DNA of 43,341 bases from Pseudomonas folii (lineage in GTDB: Bacteria; Pseudomonadota; Gammaproteobacteria; Pseudomonadales; Pseudomonadaceae), in contig NZ_JACONW010000038.1 of assembly GCF_014357575.1 (NCBI RefSeq), positions 1 to 43,341 on the forward strand, read 5' to 3'. The notes beneath the pieces were generated by a model. It did no database searches, had not been told where the DNA came from, and saw nothing but the letters and a program-made list of their open reading frames with translations. The position numbers and the translations under genes were made by a program. Numbering within the stretch: position 1 is the first letter of the stretch; the number at the start of each line of letters is the position of its first letter. Below, one piece after another: positions 24,941 through 33,676 of the stretch.

Positions 24941-25504
24941 CTACTTACGCCGCGGCCGCGACACCACCGATTCGATATTCTTGCGCCCGATCAGCATCGG
25001 CTTTTGCGGCTTTTCTTCGGCCAGCCACTTGAACATCACCAGACAATCCACCAACCCCAACCGCGCATGCTGGTAAGCACGCGGCAACCGGCCAACGATG
25101 TCGAACCCGAGCTTCTGCCACAGCGCCACCGCCACTTCGTTGCTCGCTACCACCGAGTTGAATTGCATGGCCAGGAAACCGCTTTCAGTGGCGACCTTTT
25201 GTGAGTGCTCACACATCAACCGCGCTACCCCACGACCTCGCGCCGCTTCGGTGACCATATAGCCGCAATTGCACACATGACTGCCGGGACCTGCAGCGTT
25301 GGCTTTGAGGTAATAGCTGCCGAGCAATACGCCCTCTTCTTCGGCAATGAACGTGTGCAGCGGCATTTCCAGCCACAGGTGCACAGCCTGCTCACGGGTC
25401 AGTTGCGGATCGTAGGCATAGGTTTCCCGGGCGGCGATCACGCTCTGGAAAGTGGGCCAGAAGAGGTCGAAGTCGTCGGCGGTCATGGGCCGGATGTTGA
25501 TCAT
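24941..25504 (-). CDS. GNAT-family N-acetyltransferase
   Basis: A 187-aa enzyme that transfers an acetyl group from acetyl-CoA to an amine. The GNAT fold is seen in the N-terminal MINIRPMTADDFD, the strand GSYYLKANAAG, and the acetyl-CoA pyrophosphate loop EAARGRGVARLM (about residues 86-97), which keeps the Q/R-x-x-G-x-G/A pattern. The C-terminal motif NEVAVALWQKLGFDIVGRLPRAYQH is typical of the L-phenylalanine/amino-acid and aminoglycoside-like subgroups, but the substrate is not determined. The start at 25504 has CCAAGG about 8 bases upstream. The arginine- and lysine-rich end (SRPRRK) is an add-on. Confidence 0.85.
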   Translation of the reverse strand: MINIRPMTADDFDLFWPTFQSVIAARETYAYDPQLTREQAVHLWLEMPLHTFIAEEEGVLLGSYYLKANAAGPGSHVCNCGYMVTEAARGRGVARLMCEHSQKVATESGFLAMQFNSVVASNEVAVALWQKLGFDIVGRLPRAYQHARLGLVDCLVMFKWLAEEKPQKPMLIGRKNIESVVSRPRRK

Positions 25505-25589
25505 GGGGCAACCTTGGAGATGTGAGTCAAAGGGGAAGTTTCAGGCCTGTCGCGCAATGTGCAAAGAGGCGACCTCGCTGGACACACCT

Positions 25590-25638
25590 CTGTAGGAGCT
25601 GCCGCAGGCTGCGAATAGCGGTGTGTCAGCTCCTACAG
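25590..25638. repeat. Short REP-like hairpin
   Basis: ctgtaggagctg at the left and cagctcctacag at the right form a perfect 12-base inverted repeat (one interrupted), located between the acetyltransferase and the PH-domain gene. Confidence 0.7.
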
Positions 25639-25658
25639 GGGCCGCCTATCAGTTGAAA

Positions 25659-26126
25659 CTACCCCAACAGATGCTTGGAAATGAGCCTGGAGACTTCAAC
25701 CATTGATGTCTTCCCGGTGAACTCGAACTTCACTTTGCCCAGTGCAGAAAAGTAGATTTCAAGCTCCGAGTCCAGATCGAAGGTGCCGGAGGTTTCGATG
25801 GAGTAGGCAACGATATTTTTGTACGGCAACGAGGTGAAGTCTTTCTTGCTGCCGGTCAGACCTTGCACGTTGACGGCGATGATACGCTTGTTGGTAAACA
25901 CCACGCCGTCGCGCATGGATTTGTAGGAATCAATGACCTGCTCACCGTCCAGCAACAGCGCCGTGACACGCTCGGCGTATTCATCGTTCTGTTTGAGTTT
26001 GAAGAAGCCCTTGTTATTGAAATCGATCATCCACTGCGCCTCACTTGTAAAGTAATCTTCCCGGATCCAGCGGGCATGTTCAGGCAGCGCCGCATCGGTT
26101 TCAACAAGAGAATATCTGTATGGCAA
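25659..26126 (-). CDS. PH-domain protein (bPH family)
   Basis: A ~155-aa cytosolic protein whose C-terminal two thirds form a bacterial pleckstrin-homology domain: LLLDGEQVIDSYKSMRDGVVFTNKRIIAVNVQGLTG..., the strands and the VFTNKRIIAV hallmark, then YKNIVAYSIETSGTFDLDSELEIYFS. Function of these domains in bacteria is mostly unclear. The start is uncertain: a TTG at 26126 lies seven bases inside the divergent gene starting at 26120, has only a poor ribosome binding site, and no in-frame ATG or GTG is close. A shorter product is possible. The stop is at 25659. Confidence 0.8.
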   Translation of the reverse strand: MPYRYSLVETDAALPEHARWIREDYFTSEAQWMIDFNNKGFFKLKQNDEYAERVTALLLDGEQVIDSYKSMRDGVVFTNKRIIAVNVQGLTGSKKDFTSLPYKNIVAYSIETSGTFDLDSELEIYFSALGKVKFEFTGKTSMVEVSRLISKHLLG

Positions 26127-26434
26127 AAACCACGACCGACCTGACAGCCCGCGACGTGTATCAACTCCTGAAAGACATCGCTCTCGAAACGCGAACGTTG
26201 CACATGGTGAACAGCCGAAAGGGGCACATTGAAATCAAGGTGGATGGCTGGCAGCTCACGCTGGTCAGTGAGGACAACAAACTGAGCCATTGCCAGGCCT
26301 GCCGGTCCCCCGAAGGCAGTCACGTGACCGCAGACAGTTGGCAGCGCTACGGCACCGACCCAGTCAAGCTGCTGAGCATCTGGGAACATCAACAACTGCA
26401 GCGCCTGCTGAAGTTATCTTCGACTCAGGAATGA
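26120..26434 (+). CDS. DUF7693-like small protein
   Basis: A 104-aa protein typical of a small Pseudomonas family. The signature end is SWQRYGTDPVKLLSIWEHQQLQRLL, after a central GWQLTLVSEDNKLSHCQACRSPEG. Its role is unknown. The ATG at 26120 has AAGAGAA about 9 bases upstream. It is divergent from the PH-domain gene with overlapping starts, and its stop codon overlaps the convergent regulator gene stop (26425) by about ten bases, so this locus is unusually compact. Confidence 0.75.
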   Translation: MAKTTTDLTARDVYQLLKDIALETRTLHMVNSRKGHIEIKVDGWQLTLVSEDNKLSHCQACRSPEGSHVTADSWQRYGTDPVKLLSIWEHQQLQRLLKLSSTQE

Positions 26435-27756
26435 GCTCCGACGACCCGGTTCACTGTCTTCAACGCAGCGCGCAGCGTTGGCATGTCCACCGAGCCGAGG
26501 GCCAGGCGGATGGCATGCGGCACCTGTGCAGACACCGCGAAAGGCTCGGCTGTGGACACCGAAATATTCTCGCGCATCAACGCCGCCGCAACCTGATCCG
26601 CTCGTGCATCTTCGGCCAATGGCAGCCAGGTGAAATACGAGCAGGGATGCCGGACGCAATTCACCCCGCTCAACAGCTCATCCACCAGCGATTGTCTTGA
26701 TCGGGCATCCGCACGCTTTTGCGCCTCCAGCTTGCTGACAGTACCGTCGTCCAGCCAGCCGGTAGCAATCGCCGTCATCACCCCGGCCGTATTCCAGCTG
26801 GTGGCTCTGATAACACGTTCGAGCGCACTGACCCGCGCGACCGGGGCAGCGATGAATCCAAACCTAAGCCCGGTGGCGACGCTTTTCGACAGGCCTGACA
26901 CATACACCGTGCGCTCCGGTGCCAGGTGCGCCAGAGGCGGTGGTGGGTTGGGTGCAAGAAAGGCGTAAGCCGCGTCTTCGATGATATGCAACGTATGTTG
27001 CCGCGCAATCCGTACCAGGCGCTCGCGCTGCTCGATCCCCATCACCCAGCCCATCGGGTTATGCAACGTCGGCATGCTATAGATCCCCTTCACGGTTCTC
27101 TGTCGGCAGAGTTTCTCCAACGCATCCAGATCAGGCCCTGAATCCGTCACAGGGACAGGCAACACTTCCAGGCTCAGGGATTCAGCCAACACTTTGAAAC
27201 CGGGATAAGTCAGCGCATCAGCCGCAACGACGTCGCCGGGCTTGAACAGCGCCATCATTGCCACCGTCAAACCATGCTGAGCGCCGTTGACCAGCAATAC
27301 CTGCCCGGCCTCGACCGTCAGCCCGCGACTGCACAGATGACGTGCCACGGATGCTCGCTCATGGCTGCGCCCGGCATGAGGCTGGTAGCGCAACAGCGAT
27401 TCAAGATCACCGGACAATGCCAGCTGGCGCAGCGCCGTGCGCAACAGCTCGGCCTGCCCCGGCAAGGACGGATAGTTGAAATTCAGGTCAATGACGCCGG
27501 TCGCGACGTCCGGCTGATCAATGCCATGCCCCGACGGCAACGAAGTCTCCCGAACGAACGTGCCCCGCCCTGCTTCGCCACTCACCAGGCCCATGGCCTC
27601 CAGCTCGGCATAGACCCGAGACGCCGTGGCCAACGCCAACCCCTCGGCCATGGCCAGGGTTCGGTGTGTGGGCAGGCGTGTTCCCGGCGGCAAGCGCCCC
27701 GAACGAATGTCCGCGGCGAAGGCGTCCACCAGTGATTTGTAGCGGGCCAGTGGCAT
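26425..27756 (-). CDS. MocR-type transcription regulator (GntR DNA-binding + aminotransferase-like)
   Basis: A 443-aa regulator. Residues 1-70 are a GntR winged helix (ARYKSLVDAFAADIRSGRLPPGTRLPTHRTLA ... ASRVYAELEAMGLV), and residues 90-443 form a fold-type-I aminotransferase-like domain that binds PLP, with the Schiff-base lysine at about 291 (SGLSKSVATGLR). It senses a PLP-related or amino-acid ligand and probably does not catalyse transamination. The ATG at 27756 is chosen because it begins the winged-helix domain; upstream frame extends into non-coding space. It is divergent from the EamA exporter at 27845 with an 88-base shared control region, so it likely regulates that exporter and itself. 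Confidence 0.88.
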   Translation of the reverse strand: MPLARYKSLVDAFAADIRSGRLPPGTRLPTHRTLAMAEGLALATASRVYAELEAMGLVSGEAGRGTFVRETSLPSGHGIDQPDVATGVIDLNFNYPSLPGQAELLRTALRQLALSGDLESLLRYQPHAGRSHERASVARHLCSRGLTVEAGQVLLVNGAQHGLTVAMMALFKPGDVVAADALTYPGFKVLAESLSLEVLPVPVTDSGPDLDALEKLCRQRTVKGIYSMPTLHNPMGWVMGIEQRERLVRIARQHTLHIIEDAAYAFLAPNPPPPLAHLAPERTVYVSGLSKSVATGLRFGFIAAPVARVSALERVIRATSWNTAGVMTAIATGWLDDGTVSKLEAQKRADARSRQSLVDELLSGVNCVRHPCSYFTWLPLAEDARADQVAAALMRENISVSTAEPFAVSAQVPHAIRLALGSVDMPTLRAALKTVNRVVGAHS

Positions 27757-27844
27757 GTCGAACTGTATCCATGACAATTTTTTGATTGTACTGATAGTCA
27801 GCCCTAGGATGCCTTCACGCAACCCCGCCCGGAGAGTGGCCCGC
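27757..27844. promoter_or_regulatory. Shared regulatory region between MocR regulator and EamA exporter
   Basis: On the plus strand TTGATT (27782-27787), 17 bases and TAGGAT (27805-27810) form a reasonable sigma-70 promoter for the exporter. A fairly A/T-rich core (acaattttttgattgta) lies in the middle and would suit MocR binding, which often uses direct repeats; no repeat is clear. Confidence 0.45.
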
Positions 27845-28741
27845 ATGGAACAAGCATCTGCACCGAAAATCGTTTCCATGGAAAATGCCACCCGAGGCTG
27901 GATCAACGGCCTCATCGGCGTAGTGATTTTCAGCGGCTCGCTCCCTGCGACTCGCGTTGCGGTACTGGAATTCGACCCGGTGTTTTTGACGGTAGCCCGG
28001 GCAACCCTCGCAGGCGTACTGGCCCTGTGTATATTGCTGCTGTTCAAAGAGCAGCGTCCGGCCCGCCATCAATTGTTGTCGTTAGTGATCGTTGCCATTG
28101 GAGTCGTCGTCGGCTTCCCGTTACTGACCGCGTTGGCGTTGCAGCATGTCACCTCCGCGCACTCCATTGTCTTCCTCGGTTTGCTACCCCTGACGACGGC
28201 TCTATTCGGCGTGTTGCGCGGGGGCGAGCGGCCGCGTCCTGCTTTCTGGTTATTCTCGGTGCTGGGCAGCTTGACGGTGGTCGGCTACGCCATTTCACAA
28301 GGCCTGAACGCTTCCGCGACAGGCGACGTGCTGATGCTGCTGGCGATTCTGGTCTGCGGCCTGGGTTACGCCGAAGGGGCCAAACTCTCCAGAACACTGG
28401 GTGGCTGGCAGGTGATCAGTTGGGCACTGGTGCTGTCATTGCCGGTCATGGCCTTGCTGAGCCTACTGCTGAGTCCAGCGTCATTTTCGAGCATCAGCCC
28501 GCCTGCCTGGTTGAGCCTGGGCTATGTATCGCTGTTCAGCATGTTGATCGGTTTCGTGTTCTGGTATCGCGGCCTAGCACAGGGCGGGATTGCTGCGGTT
28601 GGGCAGTTGCAATTGCTACAACCGTTTTTCGGGCTGGCGCTGGCGGCGACGTTGCTGCATGAGAACGTCAGCGCCGGAATGCTTGGGGTGACGGTTGCGG
28701 TGATTCTTTGCGTGGTGGGTGCGAGGCGGTTTGCCCGGTAG
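27845..28741 (+). CDS. EamA/DMT-family transporter
   Basis: A 298-aa inner-membrane exporter of the drug/metabolite transporter superfamily with ten predicted helices in two five-helix EamA repeats (about residues 15-145 and 150-298). Such proteins export amino acids, sugars or related small molecules by proton antiport; the substrate is unknown. The ATG at 27845 has GGAGAG 9 bases upstream. An upstream in-frame start would overlap the regulator's start and is less likely. Being divergent from a MocR regulator strongly suggests regulation by it, a frequent pairing. Codon usage is that of the host. Confidence 0.88.
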   Translation: MEQASAPKIVSMENATRGWINGLIGVVIFSGSLPATRVAVLEFDPVFLTVARATLAGVLALCILLLFKEQRPARHQLLSLVIVAIGVVVGFPLLTALALQHVTSAHSIVFLGLLPLTTALFGVLRGGERPRPAFWLFSVLGSLTVVGYAISQGLNASATGDVLMLLAILVCGLGYAEGAKLSRTLGGWQVISWALVLSLPVMALLSLLLSPASFSSISPPAWLSLGYVSLFSMLIGFVFWYRGLAQGGIAAVGQLQLLQPFFGLALAATLLHENVSAGMLGVTVAVILCVVGARRFAR

Positions 28742-28749
28742 CGAGTAGA

Positions 28750-29380
28750 GATTGCCCTGCACCCTGGCACGGCGCCAAACAGTAGGAGCGAACTTGTTCG
28801 CGAGGCGTCAAGCCTGAACCAACGCGTAAAGCCTCTCGCCAACAAGTTGCCTCCTACCTGGAGCGGCGCTATCTGATTGCCCTGCACCCTTGCGCGGCGC
28901 CAAACGGTAGGAGCGAACTTGTTCGCGAGGCGTCAAGCCTGAACCACCGGGTAAAGCCTCTCGCCAACAAGTTGCCTCCTACCTGGAGCGGCGCTATCTG
29001 ATTACCCTGCACCCTTGCGCGGCGCCAAACGGTAGGAGCGAACTTGTTCGCGAGGCGTCAGGTCTGAACCACCGCGTAAAGCCTCTCGCCAACAAGTTGC
29101 CTCCTACCTGGAGCAGCGCTATCTGATTACCCTGCACCCTGGCACGGCGCCAAACAGGAGGGAGCGAACGTGTTCGCGAGGCGTCAGGCTTGAACCACCG
29201 CGTAAAGCCTCTCGCCAACAAGTTGCCTCCTACCTGGAGCGGCGCTATCTGATTACCCTGCACCCTTGCGCGGCGCCAAACGGTAGGAGCGAACTTGTTC
29301 GCGAGGCGTCAGGCTTGAACCAACGCGTAAAGCCTCTCGCCAACAAGTTGCCTCCTACCTGGAGCGGCGCTATCTGATTG
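28750..29380. repeat. Tandem array of five ~125-bp units, each carrying a REP-like inverted pair
   Basis: The units begin at 28750, 28875, 29000, 29125 and 29251 (period 125, once 126), starting gattgccctgcaccc, and the array ends with a partial sixth start at 29376. Each unit has the arms gtaggagcgaacttgttcgc and, further on, gccaacaagttgcctcctac, so each forms a hairpin. Few bases differ between units, including cggcgc versus acggcgc and changes near the loop. The period is not a multiple of three, and long open frames on the minus strand across it are an artefact of the repetition. It separates the exporter from the minus-strand sugar operon. Confidence 0.9.
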
Positions 29381-29411
29381 CCCGCTGCTTGATAACAGAC
29401 AACCGACCGAA

Positions 29412-29562
29412 TCAATCCAGCGCAACAGTCTTGCCTTCGAGCGTCAGGCTGTCAGCACGCATTTCATCGGGTTCTTGTTTGCTTTGGTACCCAGTCACGT
29501 CAACTTTTTTACCCACCGCAAGTTTGGCTGCGGAACACGGTGAAAACGTGAGCGTCGAACAC
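29412..29562 (-). pseudogene. C-terminal remnant of a small conserved protein
   Basis: In the minus frame the stretch reads SAAKLAVGKKVDVTGY, then QSKQEPDEMRAD, then LTLEGKTVALD and a stop at 29412. The text looks like a real protein end with a strand-rich, periplasmic-style composition. Upstream the frame soon meets a TGA and has no start codon with a ribosome binding site, so the N-terminal part is missing. It lies next to the stop of the ABC transporter gene. Confidence 0.4.
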
Positions 29563-29564
29563 CT

Positions 29565-31331
29565 TCACGCCTCCGGAGCATTCATGCTTTGCGTCTGCCA
29601 AAGCGCGCGAAATACCCCGTCCTGATTACGCAACTCATTCGGTGAGCCGTCTTGCACGACACGGCCGCTTTGCAGCACCAGAACCCGGTCAAAGCTGGCA
29701 ATGGTCGATAACCGGTGAGCGATGGCCACCACCGTGCGCCCGCGCATCAGATTAGCCAGGGCCATCTGGATGACCTTCTCGGATTCAGAGTCCAGCGCAG
29801 ACGTGGCCTCGTCCAGAATCAAAATCGGTGAGTTGCGCAGAAACGCCCGCGCCAGACCAAGACGTTGCCGTTGGCCGCCCGACAACATCACGCCGCGCTC
29901 GCCCACCTGCGTAGCATAGCCACCGGGCAGCGCGTTGATGAAATCTTCGCAATAAGCCTGCCGCGCCGCATCGATGACCTGTTGCTCGGTGGCCTTAGGT
30001 TGGCTGTAAGCAATGTTTTCGTAGATGCTGCGATTGAAAAGAGCGGTCTCCTGCGGGACCACTGATATCTGTCGGCGCAGGCTGTCCTGACTGACCGAAC
30101 GGATATCGCGGTCGTCGATCAGGATGATGCCGCTGCGCACGTCGTCCAGGCGCTGCAACAGACTGATCAATGTCGATTTACCCGCACCTGACACGCCAAC
30201 TATGCCGACGCTTTGCCCCGCCGGTATCTCCAAAAAGAAATGCTTGAACACCGAACGTCCGTCCGGGTAGCTGTAGCTCACGTCGATGAAGCGAATATTG
30301 CCACGCGTCGGGGCCAGTTCTTCGTGGGTGTCGCTCAGGCCGTGGGGCTGGGCAATGATGCCGAGGGTTTCCGCGATCACGCCCATTTGCTGGGACGTAT
30401 CCACCAAAGCCAGCGCCAGATCCCTTGAGCCGTGAAGGATCCGGAAGGTCAACGCGCTGACCATCACCACATCACCCGCTGTGACCAGACCGTCGACCCA
30501 CAGGTCTATGGCCCAACCGAGCATGCCACCGGCCATTACCGACAGACACACGTCATGCAACACGCGGGCTTTTTCCAGGTAAATCCAGCTTCGGCTTTGG
30601 GCCTTCGCTTCGACGCCTATGGCTTTTTCCAGCCGCAGACGTTCTCGCTCACGAGCAGAAAAGGCTTTGATGCTCCAGACGTTGGACACCAGGTCGACGA
30701 TCTCGCCCCCCACCCGCGCGGACTGCGAGGCAAAGGCGATGTGTTTGGCCCGGCCGCGTATGCCAATCAACGTGATCAACGCTGCGACTGCGATCACACA
30801 AGCGATCAACACCAGCGCCATGGACAACCGCACCGTACACAGCACGATCACCGCGCCGAGAAAATCGACACACGGCGGAATGATTTTCCACGCCAGCCCG
30901 CCGTAAATGGAACCGGCTGCCGCACCCGCCGAGGAAATCCGGTTAGCCAGCGCGCCCGCAAAGTGTTGGGAAAAATAGCGCATCGGATGACCGGTCAGAT
31001 GGCTGAACAGGTCGATACGCAAATCTGCGCAACTGCCCACCACGGTTCGACACCCGAGCCAGCCCCCTGCCCGCCAGAACAGGTTTTCCAGCACGATGAG
31101 CGCAATGAACAACACAAACGGGAACCACACATGGCCTGCAGCACGGTCCTGGTGAGCCATGGCATCCACCAGCAGTTTCATGCCGTATTGCACGGCAACC
31201 GCACAACTTGCAGCACCAACAACCAGCCCCAGCATGGTGCCGAAATGCCAAGGCCGCACCCGGACGTAACGCCAGAGAAAACGCACCGGAGTATCCGGCA
31301 GCGGGCGTTCCCGTATTCGGCTATTGATCAT
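29565..31331 (-). CDS. ABC exporter, fused permease and ATP-binding subunit (MsbA-like)
   Basis: A 588-aa half-transporter that probably dimerises to export a lipid-linked or hydrophobic glycan product. The N-terminal part has six membrane helices (about residues 20-320). The ATPase part has Walker A GVSGAGKST (379-387), the signature LSGGQRQRLGLA (from 483), Walker B ILILDEA (503-509) and the AIAHRLST switch. The start is the ATG at 31331, which lies inside the 3' end of the glycosidase gene (overlap of 11 bases), so translation is coupled; an earlier in-frame ATG far upstream runs through that gene. It closes an operon with a glycosyltransferase, Glf and a glycosidase, so exporting a galactofuranose-containing product is a fair inference. 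Confidence 0.88.
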   Translation of the reverse strand: MINSRIRERPLPDTPVRFLWRYVRVRPWHFGTMLGLVVGAASCAVAVQYGMKLLVDAMAHQDRAAGHVWFPFVLFIALIVLENLFWRAGGWLGCRTVVGSCADLRIDLFSHLTGHPMRYFSQHFAGALANRISSAGAAAGSIYGGLAWKIIPPCVDFLGAVIVLCTVRLSMALVLIACVIAVAALITLIGIRGRAKHIAFASQSARVGGEIVDLVSNVWSIKAFSARERERLRLEKAIGVEAKAQSRSWIYLEKARVLHDVCLSVMAGGMLGWAIDLWVDGLVTAGDVVMVSALTFRILHGSRDLALALVDTSQQMGVIAETLGIIAQPHGLSDTHEELAPTRGNIRFIDVSYSYPDGRSVFKHFFLEIPAGQSVGIVGVSGAGKSTLISLLQRLDDVRSGIILIDDRDIRSVSQDSLRRQISVVPQETALFNRSIYENIAYSQPKATEQQVIDAARQAYCEDFINALPGGYATQVGERGVMLSGGQRQRLGLARAFLRNSPILILDEATSALDSESEKVIQMALANLMRGRTVVAIAHRLSTIASFDRVLVLQSGRVVQDGSPNELRNQDGVFRALWQTQSMNAPEA

Positions 31332-32436
31332 GGCGGCTCGAAAGCGCCTGGATCTGCACATACAACGGATGATGCGGTGCCCGGTTGCCCTCACCGTCAG
31401 CGTAACCAAACAGACCTGCCGGGCAGTATCGCCCGTCATCCCAGCCGGGATAGTCCAGAAACGGATACCAGCACAGCGCTTCCACTTCCACGCCACGCTG
31501 CCGGGCCACAGCGATCTGCGTGCTGACGTAGTCGAGCCAGGGCACACGCTGATCGTCTTCGGCACCTGTCTCCGAGATTAATAACGGTCGCTGATAACGC
31601 TGCTGCACCTCCTTGAGCATGCCCGCGAACGGACGGTAGCCAGGCTCACCGCGCAGGATTTTCCCGCCGTTGAGCACCCACTGGTTTTGCGGGTAGAAAT
31701 TGACCCCGACGATGTCCAGGTATTCCTCTCGTCCTCCCAGACCTGGCCACTGACGGCCCGTTAACAGGTCCCAGCCTTCAAACTGCGCCAGTCGATACTC
31801 TTCGGCCTGATTGACCTCGTCGCTTCGACTCGACCCCGCGACCACGTTGATCAACGGGTCACATTGCACAAAGCGGGCATTGGGCGTGCGCTGACGAACC
31901 GACTCAATTGCCGCGATACTGGCGCGCACCAGTTGATGCTTGAGTTCCTGCCCTCGCCCGTGGGTGCCCGGGTTGAAATAACCTACGTCACCGCCCGCCC
32001 AGCTCCAGAACGAAACCTCGTTGATGGGCGAGAAAAACGGTGCGTCCACGCCTTCGTCTTTCATCAATTGGGCAACCGCCCCTGCAAACCGGGCGAAGCG
32101 TTCCACAAACTCGGGCCGCCAGATATCAAGCCCGTCGGGATAACCGTAATGACACAGATCCCACACCACCTGCACGTTGTGATCCCGCGCCGCGCGTAGC
32201 ATCGGCAGAAAACTGCTCCAGTCGTAATCGCCCGGCCGGGACTCGATCAAATGCCAGCGCAGTCCGTCGCGGGCGCAGGCAATTCCCAGTGCCGCCAGTT
32301 GGGCGTAATCCTTGTCGACGCCTCGGGCGTGGCCGGTTTCGGCGAGCATGTCCAACCGCCGACCATCCCGGCGGCGGTGTGAAGAACACTCATAACCAGC
32401 CATGACAAAAGAATTGAACAGCCGAGCGCTCGTCAT
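31321..32436 (-). CDS. Glycoside hydrolase of GH1-like (clan A) fold
   Basis: A 371-aa (beta/alpha)8 glycosidase. The general acid/base is likely E140 in FFSPINEVSFW and the nucleophile E289 in LLISETGAEDD, 149 residues apart, as in clan-A retaining enzymes (GH1-like NE and ENG motifs). The usual GH1 length is about 450, so this is a shorter relative, and subfamily and substrate are not clear. The N-terminus, MTSARLFNSFVMAGYECSSH, is typical of GH1 (FxxGxxxSxxQ-like). ATG 32436 has AGGTGG 5 bases upstream; the frame further upstream runs into glf. It lies between glf and the ABC exporter gene and may trim or transglycosylate the glycan made by this cluster. Confidence 0.8.
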   Translation of the reverse strand: MTSARLFNSFVMAGYECSSHRRRDGRRLDMLAETGHARGVDKDYAQLAALGIACARDGLRWHLIESRPGDYDWSSFLPMLRAARDHNVQVVWDLCHYGYPDGLDIWRPEFVERFARFAGAVAQLMKDEGVDAPFFSPINEVSFWSWAGGDVGYFNPGTHGRGQELKHQLVRASIAAIESVRQRTPNARFVQCDPLINVVAGSSRSDEVNQAEEYRLAQFEGWDLLTGRQWPGLGGREEYLDIVGVNFYPQNQWVLNGGKILRGEPGYRPFAGMLKEVQQRYQRPLLISETGAEDDQRVPWLDYVSTQIAVARQRGVEVEALCWYPFLDYPGWDDGRYCPAGLFGYADGEGNRAPHHPLYVQIQALSSRHDQ

Positions 32437-32485
32437 TGCCGCCACCTGTGAAAACACTCCTGGGGCCGCGCCTGCTGGCAGCGCA

Positions 32486-33676
32486 TCAGAGGGACTCGAC
32501 TGCGTGGCTTTGCGCCACGTTAGACTCCTTTTCGATACGTTGATAAAGCGCCAGCGCCTGCCCAACCACTTGATCCATGTTGTAGTACTTGTAAGTACCC
32601 AGTCGACCCAGAAAGGTGACCCCTTCGGTTTCATCCGCCAACGCGCTGTAGCGCTTGTACAGCTCCGCATTTTCCGGACGCGGGATCGGGTAATACGGAT
32701 CGCCCTCAGCACACGGAAACTCATAGCTGATGCTGGTTAACGGGTGCGTCTGGCCGGTCAACTGCTTGTACTCGGTAATCCGCGTATAGGGCACGCTCTG
32801 ATCGGGATAGTTGACGACGGCCACCGGCTGAAACTGCTCGACAGGCAGTGTCTCGTGCTTGAACTCAAGGCAGCGATACGGCAATCGACCAAAGCAGAAG
32901 TCGAAATATTCATCGACCGGCCCACAGTAGATGATCTCCCGATAGCTGACCTGATCACGGGCCGCTGTGAAGTCCGTGTTGAGTAGCACGTCAATGCGCG
33001 GATGATCGAGCATGCTCTCGAACATCCTGGTATAGCCATGCAGCGGCATCATCTGGAAAGCGTCAGTGAAATACCGATCATCATCATTAGTGCGTGTCGG
33101 CACACGGGAGGTAACTGACTTGTCCAGCTCCGAAGGGTCCAGGCCCCACTGCTTGCGGGTGTACCCCTGAAAAAATTTCTCGTACAACTCGCGCCCGATC
33201 TGGTTGATCACTACGTCTTCGGAGGTGCGAATATCCGCGACAGGCTCCGCACGTTCTGCCAGAAAGACCTCCGCTTCGTGCTCGTCCATTGCCCGGCCGT
33301 ACAGCGTATTCAAGGTGGTCAGATTGATCGGGATCGGCAGCAGATGCTCGTCGACCTGCGCCAGCACCCGATGCTCATAAGGACGCCATTCAGTAAACAG
33401 AGACAGGTAGTCGACAATGCGCTTCGCATTGGTGTGGAAGATATGCGGTCCATAGCGGTGGACCATTACTCCGGCTTCATCCGCATGGTCATAGGCATTG
33501 CCAGCGATGTGTGAGCGCCGGTCGATTACCAGCACATTTTTACCGAGACCTTCCGCCAGACGTTCGGCTATCACCGATCCGGCAAAGCCTGCGCCGACGA
33601 TCAGATAGTCGTAAACGCAGTTCTCGCCCACCTGCGACGGACCTTTTTTTGCGTTCTCAATGGTTACCGTAGGCAT
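32486..33676 (-). CDS. glf: UDP-galactopyranose mutase
   Basis: A 396-aa flavoenzyme that converts UDP-galactopyranose into UDP-galactofuranose. The FAD-binding GAGFAGSVIAERLA (about residues 28-41) is followed by DRRSHIAGNAYD, and HRYGPHIFHTN, a hallmark of the family, holds active-site residues. Conserved ...KQWGLDPSELDKSVTSRVPTR and later YPDQSVPYTRITEYK are present, as is the C-terminal LGTYKYYNMDQVVGQAL. Length is normal. ATG 33676 has AAGGAG 8 bases upstream and overlaps the preceding glycosyltransferase gene end by 13 bases, implying coupling. With GalE nearby, it supplies UDP-Galf to the glycosyltransferase in the same operon. Confidence 0.95.
   Translation of the reverse strand: MPTVTIENAKKGPSQVGENCVYDYLIVGAGFAGSVIAERLAEGLGKNVLVIDRRSHIAGNAYDHADEAGVMVHRYGPHIFHTNAKRIVDYLSLFTEWRPYEHRVLAQVDEHLLPIPINLTTLNTLYGRAMDEHEAEVFLAERAEPVADIRTSEDVVINQIGRELYEKFFQGYTRKQWGLDPSELDKSVTSRVPTRTNDDDRYFTDAFQMMPLHGYTRMFESMLDHPRIDVLLNTDFTAARDQVSYREIIYCGPVDEYFDFCFGRLPYRCLEFKHETLPVEQFQPVAVVNYPDQSVPYTRITEYKQLTGQTHPLTSISYEFPCAEGDPYYPIPRPENAELYKRYSALADETEGVTFLGRLGTYKYYNMDQVVGQALALYQRIEKESNVAQSHAVESL

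Noticed and set aside
28994..29263. Repetitive minus-strand frame with LLARGFTRWF copies
   Set aside because: It is a translation of the 125-bp tandem repeat; the period is not a multiple of three and each unit is a palindrome, so it is not a gene.
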